Source: Peromyscus leucopus
Taxonomy: Eukaryota; Chordata; Mammalia; Rodentia; Cricetidae
Length of the DNA stretch: 64,000 nucleotides
Direction: 5' to 3'
NCBI RefSeq assembly: GCF_004664715.2
Contig: NC_051075.1
Location: 29,842,504 to 29,906,503 of the forward strand
Shown here: positions 33,965 through 46,808 of the stretch, piece by piece
Layout: the number at the start of each line of letters is the position of its first letter
How positions within the stretch are numbered: the stretch's first letter is position 1
Program-made: the position numbers and the translations under genes
The notes under the pieces: model-generated
What the model was told of the DNA's origin: nothing
The model's input: only the letters and a program-made list of their open reading frames with translations
Databases searched by the model: none

Positions 33965-34490
33965 GAAAAAAATTGTGTGGACTACTGAGATGGTTCAATT
34001 GCCAATCAAGTATGAAGATCTGATTGTGAATTCCCAGAACCCATATTTTAAAAAATCAGAAACAATTGACACCTGTAATTCCAGCTTTGGGGAGGAAAGG
34101 ATGAGAGCTTTCCCAGGAATTGATGGTCAGATTGTGAGCTAGCCTGTCAAAAGTAAGGTGGAAAGAGTTTGAGAACAGTAACCACTGACCTCCACATGTA
34201 TGTGAACACTGATGCATATATGAACAAAAATGAGCACACACCAAGCATACACATATCTCACACATACCAACCATGCAACACATACACATACACAAAACAC
34301 ACATGTACCACAAACATATAGTACATAAGTTACACGTAGCACATACACCACACACACACACACACACACACACCATTCATATACCATACACACAATTAGG
34401 TAGACATCATACACAACATGAACATACATCACACAAAAAACACACCTTGAAAATATACCACATATATTCATTACACACACATGCACATAA
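33965..34490 (+). mobile_element. B4-type SINE with CA-rich tail
   Basis: Composite B4: ID/B2-like head 'gtggactactgagatggttc', then a B1-like half ('gacacctgtaattccagctttgggga', 'ggtcagattgtgagctagcc', 'cctgtcaaaagtaaggtgga') and 'ctgacctccacatgtatgtg'. It runs into a degenerate CA-rich tail to about 34490 with a pure (CA)n at 34349-34373. The Cys/Val-rich frames over the tail are artefacts. Confidence 0.85.
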
Positions 34491-37059
34491 GATATTGTCA
34501 GAAATTAATTTCATTAATTTGTTATTTTTATTGTTTTAGTTAGATAACAAAGTAACATTTTCCATATTGGATTTTAATATGTATTCTATTTTGACTGATT
34601 CTATACTTTCCCACCCAGGAGAGTTAGAGCTCCTTCATTAGTTCTATTTTTAGTATTTTGAGGACAGGCTTACCAGTTCACATTTCTATGAACAGTAAAT
34701 AAAGGTCTGCTTTTCCTCTAATTTAGCTGGCATCTGTTGTTATTTATTTTTCTTGATGGTAGCCATTCTGACTAGGGTGAGAACAAATTTATAAATAGAG
34801 AGAAATTAATTTTGTGATAAAGAATCTAGGGCATGAGTGCTGTTTTAAGATACAGAATGGGAGGAAGAGTTTGTTGTAAACACAACACAGAATCATTGCC
34901 ACATTAAGGTACAAAATGATGCAACCGAAGGTACTCCTAAATCACTTCTCTTTGCTTGTTTCTTTTTTTTTTCTTTTTAAAGGACACACTCCACAATGAA
35001 GGGTAGAATATAAGGACACACAGAAGTCCTTTAGAATTATATGATGAACATTTATGTGAAAAATGTTAATGCAGAAATGCATGAATATAATTTGGGGCCT
35101 GAACAAAGAAAATATACTATAGTTCTTTAGAGGGAATAAATGCACAATCTGACACATAAAACTTTGCATCCAGCAAGTGACCATGATTGGGGGCGGGTAT
35201 TTATATTTTGATGTATCTAATGTTCCTAAATATCAGGTGTTTCAAACCACTTCAACATTATATTTTGTTCCCAAAATATAATAGCAATTTTAAAGTTAGA
35301 CTATTGCTGTTTGTTGAAATACTTGAATTGAAATAAGTCTTGGCAGTTCCCTCTTGGTTGTCTGAGAGAAGAAATTTACAGAACTAAGTGTAAAAGCTAC
35401 AAGAATTAAACATCTAAACTTGCGATCTGTGTTCTTACCTCCAGAAACAAGAGAGGAGTGGGACAATAGAGAATATAAATCAATTAAATAAAATATAATC
35501 TACTAAGAAAACAAATAGGAAAATAAATGAATGAAAATATCTGATTATTCAAAAATGTAAGTAAAAAGCATATGTTAAAATTAACCAAAAGTTGAGCTCA
35601 TTAGTTACAAATACTAAAAAACCTAGGGTATTGTTAGAGATATTTCAGACATTAAGAGTTTAATGAAAGCGTATTTACGACAACTTACAAACATAGACTT
35701 TATCTACTTGTAATTATTCGACCAAAGAACAAACCAACACCAGACACAGAGTACAAGAGAAGAAAATTTGAAGGTGACTTTCACAAGCAATGAAATAAAA
35801 GTCCTAATACAAAACACCAGCAAAAGTCTCCAGATTTAGAACCACTAGATAATTATGTGAAAAAGGTTTAAAAAAAATTCCACGTTTTCTCCAAGAGAAT
35901 CCACAATAGACAACAAAGCCCAATTACCTTTATAAGAATTTGACTTCAACATCAGGAAACTAAAGACAAATTATTCAGGATGAGCTCATCTGAGAAAATA
36001 ATATCTCTTCACCAAGTGTTACAAACTAGATTAAAAAATAAGAACAACAGTATGTCTTAAGTTAGTGAATTTTTTTACAAGGCTACAAGACTAGATATAT
36101 TACCAAACTCAAACTCAAATGTGTGTGTAATCTACCTCATTAACACAACAAGGAGGCAAAATCACATGATTTTTTAATCATGCTATGAAGAATAAACATT
36201 TGACTAACTCTAATCTGTACAGTAGTAACCCTCAGCCTCAGTATAATCCTTTTCCTTTGCCCACTGTTCAGACACATAGCTGTTGTCTCATGCCCCTAAC
36301 AGGTCATATCTGTGAGATGAAAGGTTTACCACTTTCTGTCTTTTCTCTTTATGGCTGCCTCAGGATTTTGTCCTTTCACGTTATGGCATACTGCAAAGCT
36401 TTATCATGCACTGAGCTGTTGAATTTTTAAACTGCATTCTTTCTTAATTGATTTTTACGGAAGCTTTTGCTTACTGTCGTCTCCTTCACATTAGCTACAA
36501 CTGTAAATCAATGTAGATGATTCAAACAGGGTAAAGCAGTAATCAAGAAATGAAATTGGGAAGTTGAAGGTTGACGCTGCGTTGTGACCGCAAAGAATGC
36601 GCAGTGTTGGTGGATGAGAGGCATCAACTAGAGTACACAGGAGGAGCAGAATGTCAGTCAATGCAAAGGGAAAGCCAGAATAGCTCTCCGTCATTCTGGA
36701 CAACTGTGAAGTGGAGCTGATAGCATGGAGAGGGCGCATTTAATGGCTTGTGCCCCACGACTTGGCTCTACTTCATGCTGTGTGTCTTTGGGTATTGCAC
36801 AGGCAGTTCATGCTCTACAACCAGTCAACATGATGGTTTTCTAGGTTTCAACTAAATTATAATGTGGCACAGTTTAGAGCCATTCACGGTAAGCGTCGGA
36901 AACCTCAATGTTCTTCTTGAAGCAGAATATGCTCAATAAAAATAATTCATTGTCAAATCGAAAGAACAGGGGGAACGGATTAAAAGTTTTATATATTTTA
37001 TGGGTAATCATTATGGATTTTCAGTAGGAAATGAATTTTCCCCACTAGTCCCACTTGGA
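34491..37059. other. mostly unique AT-rich DNA, possible L1 relic
   Basis: About 2.5 kb. The part at 35400-36060 is A-rich and contains phrases such as 'gttaaaattaaccaaaagttgagctc' that could be a very decayed L1 ORF2, but I cannot support limits. The rest is featureless. Confidence 0.4.
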
Positions 37060-37300
37060 ACTCTATTTTTTTTCCTTTAAAATTCATTGTGTATTTTCAT
37101 TGTTCTTGGTGCTGTGCTGCATGAGGACTTTTTCACAGTCGTATATAATGTATAATGAGTATCCCCCATAGCCCTCTTACCTTTCTTTTTCCCTTCTGGT
37201 CCTGTTTGTATCTGGATCCCCTACACAGCTCTACTTCCACTCATGCTATATATCTGTCAACTTTTTCAAATCTATGCAGATCTGTCCTCAAGACCAGCGA
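37060..37300. repeat. possible L1 3' UTR fragment
   Basis: The text 'gtcgtatataatgtataatgagtatcccccatagccctcttacc' resembles sequence common in rodent L1 3' regions. Weak. Confidence 0.33.
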
Positions 37301-38694
37301 TGTGAAGGCCTGAAAGAATGGGGCAGACTACCGTTTAATGCTATAGACAACCTTACTTCAGTTTCAGTGTTCTTTTGTACACTAATATAACAAAGAAAAC
37401 AATGATTCAAGGAAGGTGGAGTTCAGATAAACATGACCTGAAAAACATGATCTGAAAACATATAAGGAAGCACCTACTAAATATTACCAGTGCAAACCTT
37501 TCTCAGAACTTTCTCAGGACAGATTGAATTAAGCACAGTTGCCTGGCATGTACTAGAGATTATATCTGGGAAAGCATGAAAGGAAGGCAGAAGGGCAAAT
37601 CCAGACTCAGGGTACACTGACCAGATTAGGTTCTATAGCTATATCTGGACATCCAACAAGAAAGAACACATCTTATATATTGAATGGAAATAAATGTTTC
37701 ACACAGAAGGTACAAAATCACATGTAAGAACAATCCAGGGAACAAAATGCATCTGAGGTAAAGGCCCTCTGCCTTTTTTCCTGGAGCCTCTCTCACAGTT
37801 CCCCAGGGTATTGTCCACCATGCATCATTCTTTTGACTGTGATCCAACAGTAGGTTTGGATCTTTTTTCCAACAGTATATTTGGAAACTTTTATCTTCAA
37901 GGAACAATTTCTTTTACTGGAGAGATGGCACAGGAGGTAAAGATATTGGCATCATCTTACCTCTGTACACGCTACTCTGGAGCATACATATATACATATG
38001 AGAGAGAAAGAGAGAGAAACATTAGTAATATGCCTTGACCAGAACAGCGAGAACTTGAGACCAGAGGTAATGAGGAAATAGAAAGAGGACTGACACACAG
38101 ACGCACAAATAGAAAAGCTGGAATATAGATAAGGTGGACAAATCTCTCCATCCAAAGAGCATTAAGAGAACAACCTGGAAAGTCAGCACATTTATTTATT
38201 TATTTATTATTTTTATTTATCTATTTTTATTGCATACAGATTGGGGGGAGGAGTTAGCCAGTCTCAGTAGGAGGTCCCTGTAGGGTAGCTGACTCAGGTT
38301 GCAGTCATCCAATAATCCTGGAGGAGGAAGCCACAGTTAACTATGTAGTTGCTAGGTTTCTGTTTGGGTGGTTGGTTATTTGGTTGTTGTTTTGCTTTTT
38401 GACACACTGGACAATCATTCCTCTACACTTTTAATGGACACATAGTTAATATTTGCACAATGAAGGTTTTGCCATCCCTCTGTGTCTCCAGGGTTGGGGA
38501 AGGCTTTTCCACTCCTGTGGATCTGAGGCATTGATGTCCATGGCATGGCTTTGCCCATGTCTACAATACATGTTCAATCAATCTTTACACATTCACTCAT
38601 GGCTTCCTCCACACCCTGCAGGGAAATGAAATAAATGAAATAAATGAAAATATATATGAATAACAAATGAATGTAATGGAAATTTAAAAATTAG
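37301..38694. other. unique DNA, one weak SINE-like stretch
   Basis: At 37917-38010, 'ttactggagagatggcacagg' and a following TA/GA-rich stretch look like a truncated B2/B4 head. A TTTA-rich stretch lies at about 38190-38232. Nothing else recognised. Confidence 0.4.
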
Positions 38695-38866
38695 CCCTCC
38701 AACTTGGTTTTGTTGATATCCATGAGAGACCTGCACTTTCCTGAACAGAAACAGAAGAGGGGTGGATTTGAGTGTTGGAAGAGAAGGGGGTTGGGGGAAG
38801 GTACTGCGAGAAGAGGAGGGAGGGAAACTCTAAGCAGATGTAAAACAAATAAATAAATTTAAAAAA
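38695..38866 (+). mobile_element. L1 3' terminus
   Basis: Contains 'aacttggttttgttgatatccatgagagacctgc', 'ctttcctgaacagaaacagaagagg', a G-rich stretch and 'aaataaataaattt' at the end, the same terminus as at 27530-27712. Confidence 0.82.
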
Positions 38867-41800
38867 ACCACCCCCTTTATCATAAATTAAACTGACCTCA
38901 AGCATGTAGGTATTTTTAACCAATTTAATATCACTGCTTTTTTTTAAGGATGATAGCAATACAGATTTTAGAATTAATCTGCATAAGTGATGTCTTTAAG
39001 TACCCAAAATATGTTCTGTTTATGGAGATACAGGCTTATTTTTCATGTATACTAAATCTATTTTATGTTCAAAATTCTGTATTTTATGTGGATGCAAGCC
39101 AACTTTTATAGGCATTATGTTTATACCTCCATTGCTTTATGATTTCAGTACAGCAAAACTCTCCCTGTATTTCAGATGAAATTATAGAAACAAAATATAT
39201 GTACCTAACAGATTAAAAGGTCATGGAATCAATGATATTTTTATGATCTTAAGCTTCCTCTTTCTGTCCATTTGAGTAATTACATTAGAAGGTAGAGCAA
39301 AAGGTATATCCTCTTCGATTTGCAATATTATAAGGAATTTAGGCAGTATCATATTGAATCAGCAATTTTAACAGCCAACTATCTCAATTATTTCCTTTCT
39401 TAAGAGTAAGTAAACAAGTATTTTCTAGAATTTCTTTAACATTGACTTCCATAGCTTCATTCTTTCACACTAAGCTCCCTTAGCCACTGTGAGAGGTAAG
39501 CACACACTCATGACTGAGGATAGGGCAGTTTCCTCAAAGCAAAATGGTTAAGGGAAGGGAAAAGGGATGTTTGGATTTCTTAATAATGTCAAAGATCAGT
39601 TAAATGGGATTGAAAACAATGGATATTTACTAGTCCCAACAAATGTTCACTAAACAGACATTGTTTTTTGTTAAATGTCCTGAATATTTTTACTTAATTT
39701 TTTGTTATCTTTTTATAAAACTCTGGTCATTTACAGTTATTCTGTTATCTTACAGACCAAAAAAGAGGCAAGATATACAAAATGCATTTTACTGGCGACT
39801 AAAGCTTTCAAGTTCTTTACAGTGAGATTGAAATTTATCTATGGTTTCCTGGATTGTTTTTTGAATTTCTGTTCAGTTTTTTTTTTTAATGCTCTTAAAA
39901 AGTAAAAAGCTAATACACTCATGTATTTCACTATTCCACAGAAGGTATCCCAATGCTTTTAAATTAATAGGTTTTCAGTATTTCTGGATAAGATAAAATT
40001 ACCTACCATTGAGGTAGGTGAAAGGGTGTCCTCATTAACTTGAACTCTTCCCTGAAAATATTTTTTTCAAAAAAGGATAATTTTTGGTTTATTCACAATC
40101 TCTTATTTTGACTACTTTGATGCTATTATAACGTTTTTTTTTATTTAAATAGGAACTGAAATGTTTTGGAAGACTATAGTTTTGTAACTTTCTAGGTATT
40201 CTTATTTTAATGACTATATTAATTTGTAAGGAGTTTTTTGCATAATAATTTTGTTCAAAATAATTTTTAATTTTTAAAAATTCAGCTAGGTGGAGAGATA
40301 AATACTCACTACATAAAATTTCTAAGTTGCTTATAAAAATGACTATTTTTTAAAATGTAGATTTTGTTGTTGTTGCTGTTGTTCAAAAAAAAAAAAAAGA
40401 ATAGAAAGAAAACTTGTCCTCTCTTACTTCCACCACCTGCTTTCTGTACAGGGATGTTTAGAAATCTTTGTGGAAAGGCTTTTCCTACCAGAGAATAAGA
40501 TCAATGGAGATGGAAACCTATGTACATTGATCACTTAGTGGATCCCCAAGCAGGATTGGGGTGTAAAATAAATGTTTATTCAAACCTATACAAACATTGA
40601 GGTTTTTCAACCATTAGTATTTTGAGTCTTATTGTACACATACTTGCAATTCTGTTGCCACTTGTCTTTATTCACTCCTTTGTGGTTTTGTTTTTAATTT
40701 CTCAGATTAATTTTTTGTTGGGAGAGCTATGTGTCTTTCTGACCACAGGAAAACGAGGCAGACCTGTTTCAGCAGCTCTCTATACAACACAAAGACTGTT
40801 TCCCAGTAAAACACAATAAACATACCCTAAAGTTCTGTTCCTGTGTCTGAGAAGGAACTTTTATTCGTATTTTCATACATATTTCTTTTCATTACCTACT
40901 TCTTAATCTCAAACTGTTATTGAACAAACTATTTCTAAAAGGACAAAATAATTCTGCCAATAACATAGCAACAGAATGGCTATTTAAGTGAAATCAAGTG
41001 TTTAGTTTCATGGAAAAATTAAATATTTTACAAATTTGTTTTATTAACATATATTTCATATTTCATATGTTAGTATATTGATTTAATTTCTAAGTGCTGA
41101 AAAATTATGTTACACTCTTAGTTTTAACCTATCACTTATGAATGACATAAGAAATTTGTAGTACAATTTGCATGTATTAGTTTGTATTGCAATTAAGTGT
41201 TCCTCATTTAGCATGTTTTATTATAATAATCTATTATAAGCCCTCATTGTTCTGAAATTATTTAAACTATCAGTTTTAGCATCCTGTTTATGAACTGGAA
41301 CCTCTTATTTCCATATGCTGGTAAAATATTACACATACGCCATATACAGACCCACCATCCACATGCACACATCGTAAGTGTCTAGTTGTCTTGACATAGA
41401 AGATATTGTATTATATTAATGGTTTTCCACCATTTAACACTCATGTCCAGATTAATTCCAACTAGTATTTTACTCTGAAGTTCAGAAATTCTATTGACTT
41501 AAATGTTTATTTTGTGCATCTTCTTTCAGTTAATTGCTGATATCTGTAAACTTTTCACTTTGTTCTTATATCCAAAATTATAGGACTCAAATGTTTCTTG
41601 AATAACATTTTGGAAAATAGCATTCATTCTTTATTTGCTTAGCAATTTCTACATAGAGTTGAAATATTTTGGTACATTGGAAAGCTTGTATAAAATATAT
41701 TTTACTTGTAGAATTTTGTGGATGATAGTTAAAATATTGTGTCTACTATTACCCATGATAATCATTTTGAATTACATATGCTTTTGCCCACAGAAATCTG

Positions 41801-42309
41801 TGTAAATAACCTAATACCGAAGTTAACAATTAATTTCAAACACGTTTATTTTAACATTATCAATAATAGAAATATAGGCCCATTCATGTTTACATTGCAA
41901 CTAGAGTTTTACTTTTCTTTGCAGATAAATTTAATTATTTTATGGACCCTAGAATAAATTTGGACTTTCTTTTTGTGGGAACAAATGTTATGATGTTTAT
42001 TAAATAAGTTTTAGACAAAATATATTGTTTAAATTATTTTTTTACACTTAACCATTTAACATTATCATTAGTGTTTCAATAGAGACGTGTTCTGCCTAGG
42101 ACTGAGTAGAATTGGTGAAACTATGTGGAATTGATGTCATTTGAACTAAATACAATTGAAATAAACATATTGTTTTCATCCCATGGTTTAATATAAGAGG
42201 TTTAACATTTTTATCCTATTTTTGAGTCATAATTGAGGAATTGAAAATGTATATAGGTAACTTTTATAACATGATATTTTGGTGTATCTTGTGAGATATA
42301 TACTATAGA
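38867..42309. other. long unique AT-rich stretch, nothing recognised
   Basis: About 3.4 kb, the longest repeat-poor stretch in the window. Only short A/T runs are seen (for example about 13 As at 40385-40398). No coding frame that I can support. Confidence 0.5.
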
Positions 42310-42435
42310 AGGCCGAATTGCAACATTAGGGAGGTAAATACAGGTGGACTCTGAGAATTCCTGGATGCTTGAAAATTCATAGGGAGTTCCAGCCCAGCCT
42401 GGACTGTATAATGAGAACATGTCTTCCAAATTAAA
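42310..42435 (+). mobile_element. degenerate B1-type SINE
   Basis: 'agggaggtaaatacaggtgg', 'gagaattcctggatgc', 'agggagttccagcccagcctgg' and 'gagaacatgtcttccaaa' follow B1 order with a short internal duplication, then an AAAT-rich tail to 42462. Confidence 0.55.
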
Positions 42436-42624
42436 TAAATGAATAAATAAATAAATATTTGAAGTCTACTGAAATGTTATTGAACTGTGGAAGAAGCCCA
42501 TGGTCTCTTCACTTTCACTGTTTGCCATTTGTATGCCATTAGGAAACCAAGAAGGTGACCTTGATTTATTTGTCATGATGCATTATAGAACCATAGGATT
42601 CTATGAAGATTACTTATAGTCTTC

Positions 42625-42793
42625 ATTCTGACAAGAATAAAATTAATTAAATATCCAGGTTCAACAGACATTTAAGTTGATGTGTGCGGCAACTTTCTCC
42701 TGAAGCTGAAGTTTCCCATTAAAATGAAATCAGTTAAATTTCAAATTAATCAAGCAAGTCAATTACAGAACAGAGGATCAGCTGATCAGGTGC
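42625..42793 (+). repeat. left arm of a long inverted repeat
   Basis: The reverse complement of this 169-bp arm matches 43558-43727 from end to end, by eye at about 88 percent. The best-conserved part is 42699-42771, including 'cccattaaaatgaaat' and 'aatcaagcaagtcaattac'. It is not a repeat family I recognise. Confidence 0.93.
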
Positions 42794-43557
42794 CTCCTTG
42801 AAACTGGACCACGGGCAAGGTATGTAACATGGAGATTTGCCTCTCGTTAAGATTGATTCTACATTCTTGCTAGTGGAGTTTCAAATTTTCAACTCACCAA
42901 TAATTATTGTAATGATGATACTAGTAACCATTATAATCATTACTAATGTTGCTTTTCTTCTGAATTACTACAGGCCAGGTACTATTCTAAGATCTTTAAT
43001 AAAGCCATATGAAAAATTTGATGATTATTCCTTACAATGTTCTCTCTTTATACTTGAGGGAAAATTACATAAGATCTAGATAAATTTTAAATTTCATAGC
43101 CAAGAACCTGGGGTTTGGGGATGAATCCCTAATCAGGCTGTCCCTGGAGAAGAGCCTCACTTGCAGCATATGTTTCTGTTTCCCAGTTCTGTGCCCATCG
43201 CTGTGAAAGCAGACATTCTGAATATATTTTGTATTACTCATTACATTTAAATTTACACAGTTTGTTCTTTAGAAATAAACAAACAGGTTCAAATGGTAGC
43301 AGAGTGCCTCTTTTAAATTTACTTTTATTTTTAAAATGTACTCTAATTTTAAACTTAATGCCTTGTACCAAGTTTGTGCTATGTAGAGTCAGTTCTGATA
43401 TTGAACTAACAGAGTAATTGCATGTCAGTGTATCATTTGTGAGGCATTAGTTGGTAGGAGCAGAAAACACCAAGGTTCCTGCGTAGGACACATGAAGATT
43501 CCTTTCATTTTCCTTAGTAGTTTAAAGTAATTTTATTCTATTTCATTTTTTAAGAAT
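42794..43557. other. spacer between the inverted-repeat arms
   Basis: 764 bp of unique-looking AT-rich DNA, with no transposase-like frame and no SINE or LINE that I can see. An ATT-rich stretch lies at about 42901-42945. Confidence 0.6.
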
Positions 43558-43727
43558 GCAGCTGATCAGCTGACCTTCCATTCTGTAATTGACTTGCTTG
43601 ATTAATTTGAAATTTAACTTATTTCATTTTAATGGGAAACTTCAGCTTCAGAAGGAACCTGCTTCACACATCAATTTAAATTTCTGTTGAACCTGGATAT
43701 ATACTTAATTTTATTTTCTGTCAGAAT
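43558..43727 (-). repeat. right arm of a long inverted repeat
   Basis: Partner of 42625-42793. Its inner end carries a perfect 14-bp palindrome (cagctgatcagctg, 43559-43572) made of two CAGCTG E-box-type sites; the left arm has the same motif with one change. Confidence 0.93.
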
Positions 43728-43859
43728 TTAGGCTTTAAGAGTGCCCATGAAGTTCTCAGTTTCCAAGTCTCCAACATTCTCAGTGACAGTGCCCTTCACA
43801 TGTCAGGGTATAGAAACTTGATGCCAAGATTTGGACAAATTATTTGTAATACACCATCC

Positions 43860-43860
<1 letters not shown>

Positions 43861-43908
<48 letters not shown>

Positions 43909-44002
43909 TATGTGTGTATGTGTGCATATGTGCACATGTGCATGTGTGTGTACACATGCATGTGTGCACGCGTGCATGTGCATGCATGTGTGCCTGCATG
44001 CA

Positions 44003-44051
<49 letters not shown>
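43861..44051 (+). repeat. complex (GT)n array with a CATG-rich core
   Basis: Pure GT at 43862-43900, then alternating tatgtg, cacatg and gcatgc text, then pure GT again at 44006-44051. Nearly the whole 190 bp alternates purine and pyrimidine. The Cys/Val and His/Thr frames are artefacts. Confidence 0.97.
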
Positions 44052-44052
<1 letters not shown>

Positions 44053-44362
44053 CATGCCTGCCTGAGTATGCATGGGTGTATGTGGAGCCCAGAGACTGGC
44101 ACTTGGTAAAGTACTCCATCATCCTGCATATTGTTCACGGAGGCAGAACCTTTCACTGAAAATACAACTCACCAATTCAGTCAATATAGCTAAACTGCAC
44201 GCCTGAGGTATCCCTTGCTTCCACTTCCCACACTCTACATAAAAGGAAGGCTTCAGTGCCTGTTAGGCATTTACTTAGGTGCTAACGATCTGAATTCTGG
44301 TCTTTTTCTTTTGTGAAGCAAGTATTTTCCTCACCTCACTGAGCAATTTCCCCAGTCCTAGT
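44052..44362 (-). mobile_element. B4-type SINE, minus strand
   Basis: The GT array is the reversed tail of this element. Then come 'gtggagcccagagactggcac' and an inverted B1-like half, 'catttacttaggtgctaacgatctgaattctggtc' and the inverted head 'ctcactgagcaatttccccag' ending near 44358. Confidence 0.82.
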
Positions 44363-45419
44363 TGCTAGTTTTATATCCACTGGAATTACCTGTGACTATT
44401 ATCCAGGTCATTCAAGAACAAACAGAACTGGGAGTCACTTGGCTAGCCTATATTGCATTGAGTTAACAGTTTTGACACAATAATAACGGCTTTAAGGTTG
44501 GTTGCATTTGTTGAGAGAAATTCACAGAAATTATTTATCCACGAGGGAATTATATGTAACCCAAACCAACTAGCCATGTAGTATATTATGTTCAAATTTA
44601 GAGATGTCAAAATATTTATTCAAAACAAAATCCTGTATATAATGACATTGTTCTTAGTTAGGGAAAGAGGTTATTTAATGGTGAATTTTTTACACTAAGA
44701 CTTTCAGAATTCCTACCCAAAGGTCCATGCCAATGTACTTGTGGGATCCCTAGAAGACAAATTTCCATTTGTCGTGATAACTGACTTTTGAGCAGAGGCA
44801 GAGCACTGCTCTAGACCTTCCTGTTGATACTGTCGAATGTGTGACAGGGAGACTTTGTGAGGAGCTTGTAGTCAAGTGATCAAAACCATTACATGAATAG
44901 CTGTAATTAAGAACATGAACAAATCTTTAAGACAAATAAAGACAAATTTTGTGAGAACTAGGAGGAGTTACTAATGCACAGAAATGTGGCCCAATTAAGG
45001 AAATGAAATATTGAGAAATTTCTATTTTAGATACCGCCACCAGAAGATTTTAGGTGAGGTAAAGTAAAAAGATAACCTCTGAATAATTTTAAGCACAAAG
45101 ATTAAAAATCTGAAAGAAATGAGTTTTATTTAATGAATACTAAGTGTAAGAACCTTAATAATACAGTAAGATTACAAAAGGGCATCTCAGCCATCCATGA
45201 CAATGAATTTTTAGTTGCAAAATTCATTAAAAAGAAATCAGCCTTACATGGGCCATGTATTTCTTTTATCAGCAAAGTATTATTTGTCAGTGTCAACAAA
45301 TTCCCACAGTGGATATATTGTAACATGAGTATAAAACAAGGAAACTCTTCCTTTGTAATTTATATTATTAGGTTGTGAGACTTTCCATGAGGCCCTCAGA
45401 TACTGGTTGATTGCTTTTT
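44363..45419. other. unique AT-rich DNA, nothing recognised
   Basis: No supported feature. Opposing short frames at 45126-45378 look random. Confidence 0.5.
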
Positions 45420-45780
45420 TATTTATTTTATTTTTATTACTTTTAGTTAATGGTTATTTAGTTAATTTTTCTCTCCTACAATACATCCTGACTTCACTAC
45501 AACCACCCTTCTCTCCCTCCTCCCTGGCTCGTCCCCACCTCCCTTCTCCCCCAGATCCACTGCTCCTTCATTTCCCTTCAGAAAAGAGCAGGACCCCCAT
45601 AACCAAACATGGCATAACCTCTTTGTTTTATCACGAAAGAGAGAAAAAAGGCATATAGATTTAGGTGGGTGAGGAAGCAGAGTGAATCTGGACACAGGAA
45701 GCATCCAGCTACAGGGAACTGTGATCCAGATATATTGTATCAAAAAAAAGAAAAAAACCTATTTTAAATAAAAAAAATAG
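45420..45780 (+). mobile_element. L1 3' region fragment (Lx-type)
   Basis: 'ttctctccctcctccctggctcgtcc', 'ccccagatccactgctccttcatttcccttcagaaaagagcagg' and 'accaaacatggcataac' match the block found near the start of Lx-type 3' modules. It then becomes A-rich at 45740-45780. Confidence 0.6.
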
Positions 45781-46699
45781 GTACTGAAACTTTTTTTTAA
45801 GTTAATTAATCCTCAGCACAAGACAAGGTGGGTTAGCTCTGTGCTATCTGGAACATCACAGAAACTTTTCTTTTAATGTGAAACTTTTTCAAATTAGTCA
45901 ACTACCTAAACTGTACTTATAACAATGTGTTTTGATGATTAAATGCTGCTGCTAACAGCAGTCTAATTATCTGAGAAACAGGTTCATTACACAATAAAAT
46001 ATTATCTGATGTCCAGGATCATGCTTGTCTTATGTTTTCTCAATTCTAAAAATAAAGAGACTGTCATTTAATGATGTGTGGGCATTGAGTGAATTGATGT
46101 TCATTAAAGCAAGTATTCACCCAATATAATAAATGTTTTTGAAGCAAATATTGTCCAGCCTGCTTTAGAAATCTCTCTACTAGTGAGACACAAGTGAAGT
46201 ATGTATTTTAATTATGAGGGATACTTTGAGATTTGTGAAAATCTAGGCATATCCTTTTAAAGATCAACATAATCATGGCAAGCTAAAAATGACTGAAAGT
46301 TTTATTGGATACTTGGTAAGTTTATATTTCTAATTATTTTATTTAGTTTTGTATTTAATGAAAAGGTTTGAATTACAAAATACCTGTCATCTACTTGATG
46401 ATTAATACATATACAATGAAATTATAAGGTTATAGAAATGCACATAAAATGAAGTTATATGTCATATAATTCTCCACACACGGTGAAACAACATTTCAGA
46501 ATAAGAATTGGTGAAAATATGTATCTTTTCTACATTGTAATGAAAGCTCAGTATCTTTATTGTCACTATAAAAACATCTATGCAGATTCAGTAGTGCTTC
46601 ATATCTGTTCTTTTATCTTCTTTGTGATTCATTTATTGACTCATCTTTCCCTTGTTAAGAACATTTGACAGCATGAAACACACAAATGCTATGTTGTAT
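45781..46699. other. unique AT-rich DNA, nothing recognised
   Basis: No supported feature. Confidence 0.5.
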
Positions 46700-46808
46700 C
46701 ACGCAGCTGTACCCAGGCTTTGTAGGAGGATGAAGGAGCAAGGTCATTCAGACACAGGGATTTAGAGATCAGTGTGTGCAACAGAGTTAGACCCAATCTT
46801 AAAAAGTT
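46700..46808 (+). mobile_element. degenerate 7SL-type SINE
   Basis: 'ctgtacccaggctttgtaggaggatgaagg', 'gagatcagtgtgtgcaacagagttagacccaatcttaaaaag' follows proto-B1 order with heavy decay. Confidence 0.55.

Noticed and set aside
43796..44159. Cys/Val-rich and His/Thr-rich frames of up to 119 codons
   Set aside because: Products of the GT array and its CATG-rich core.
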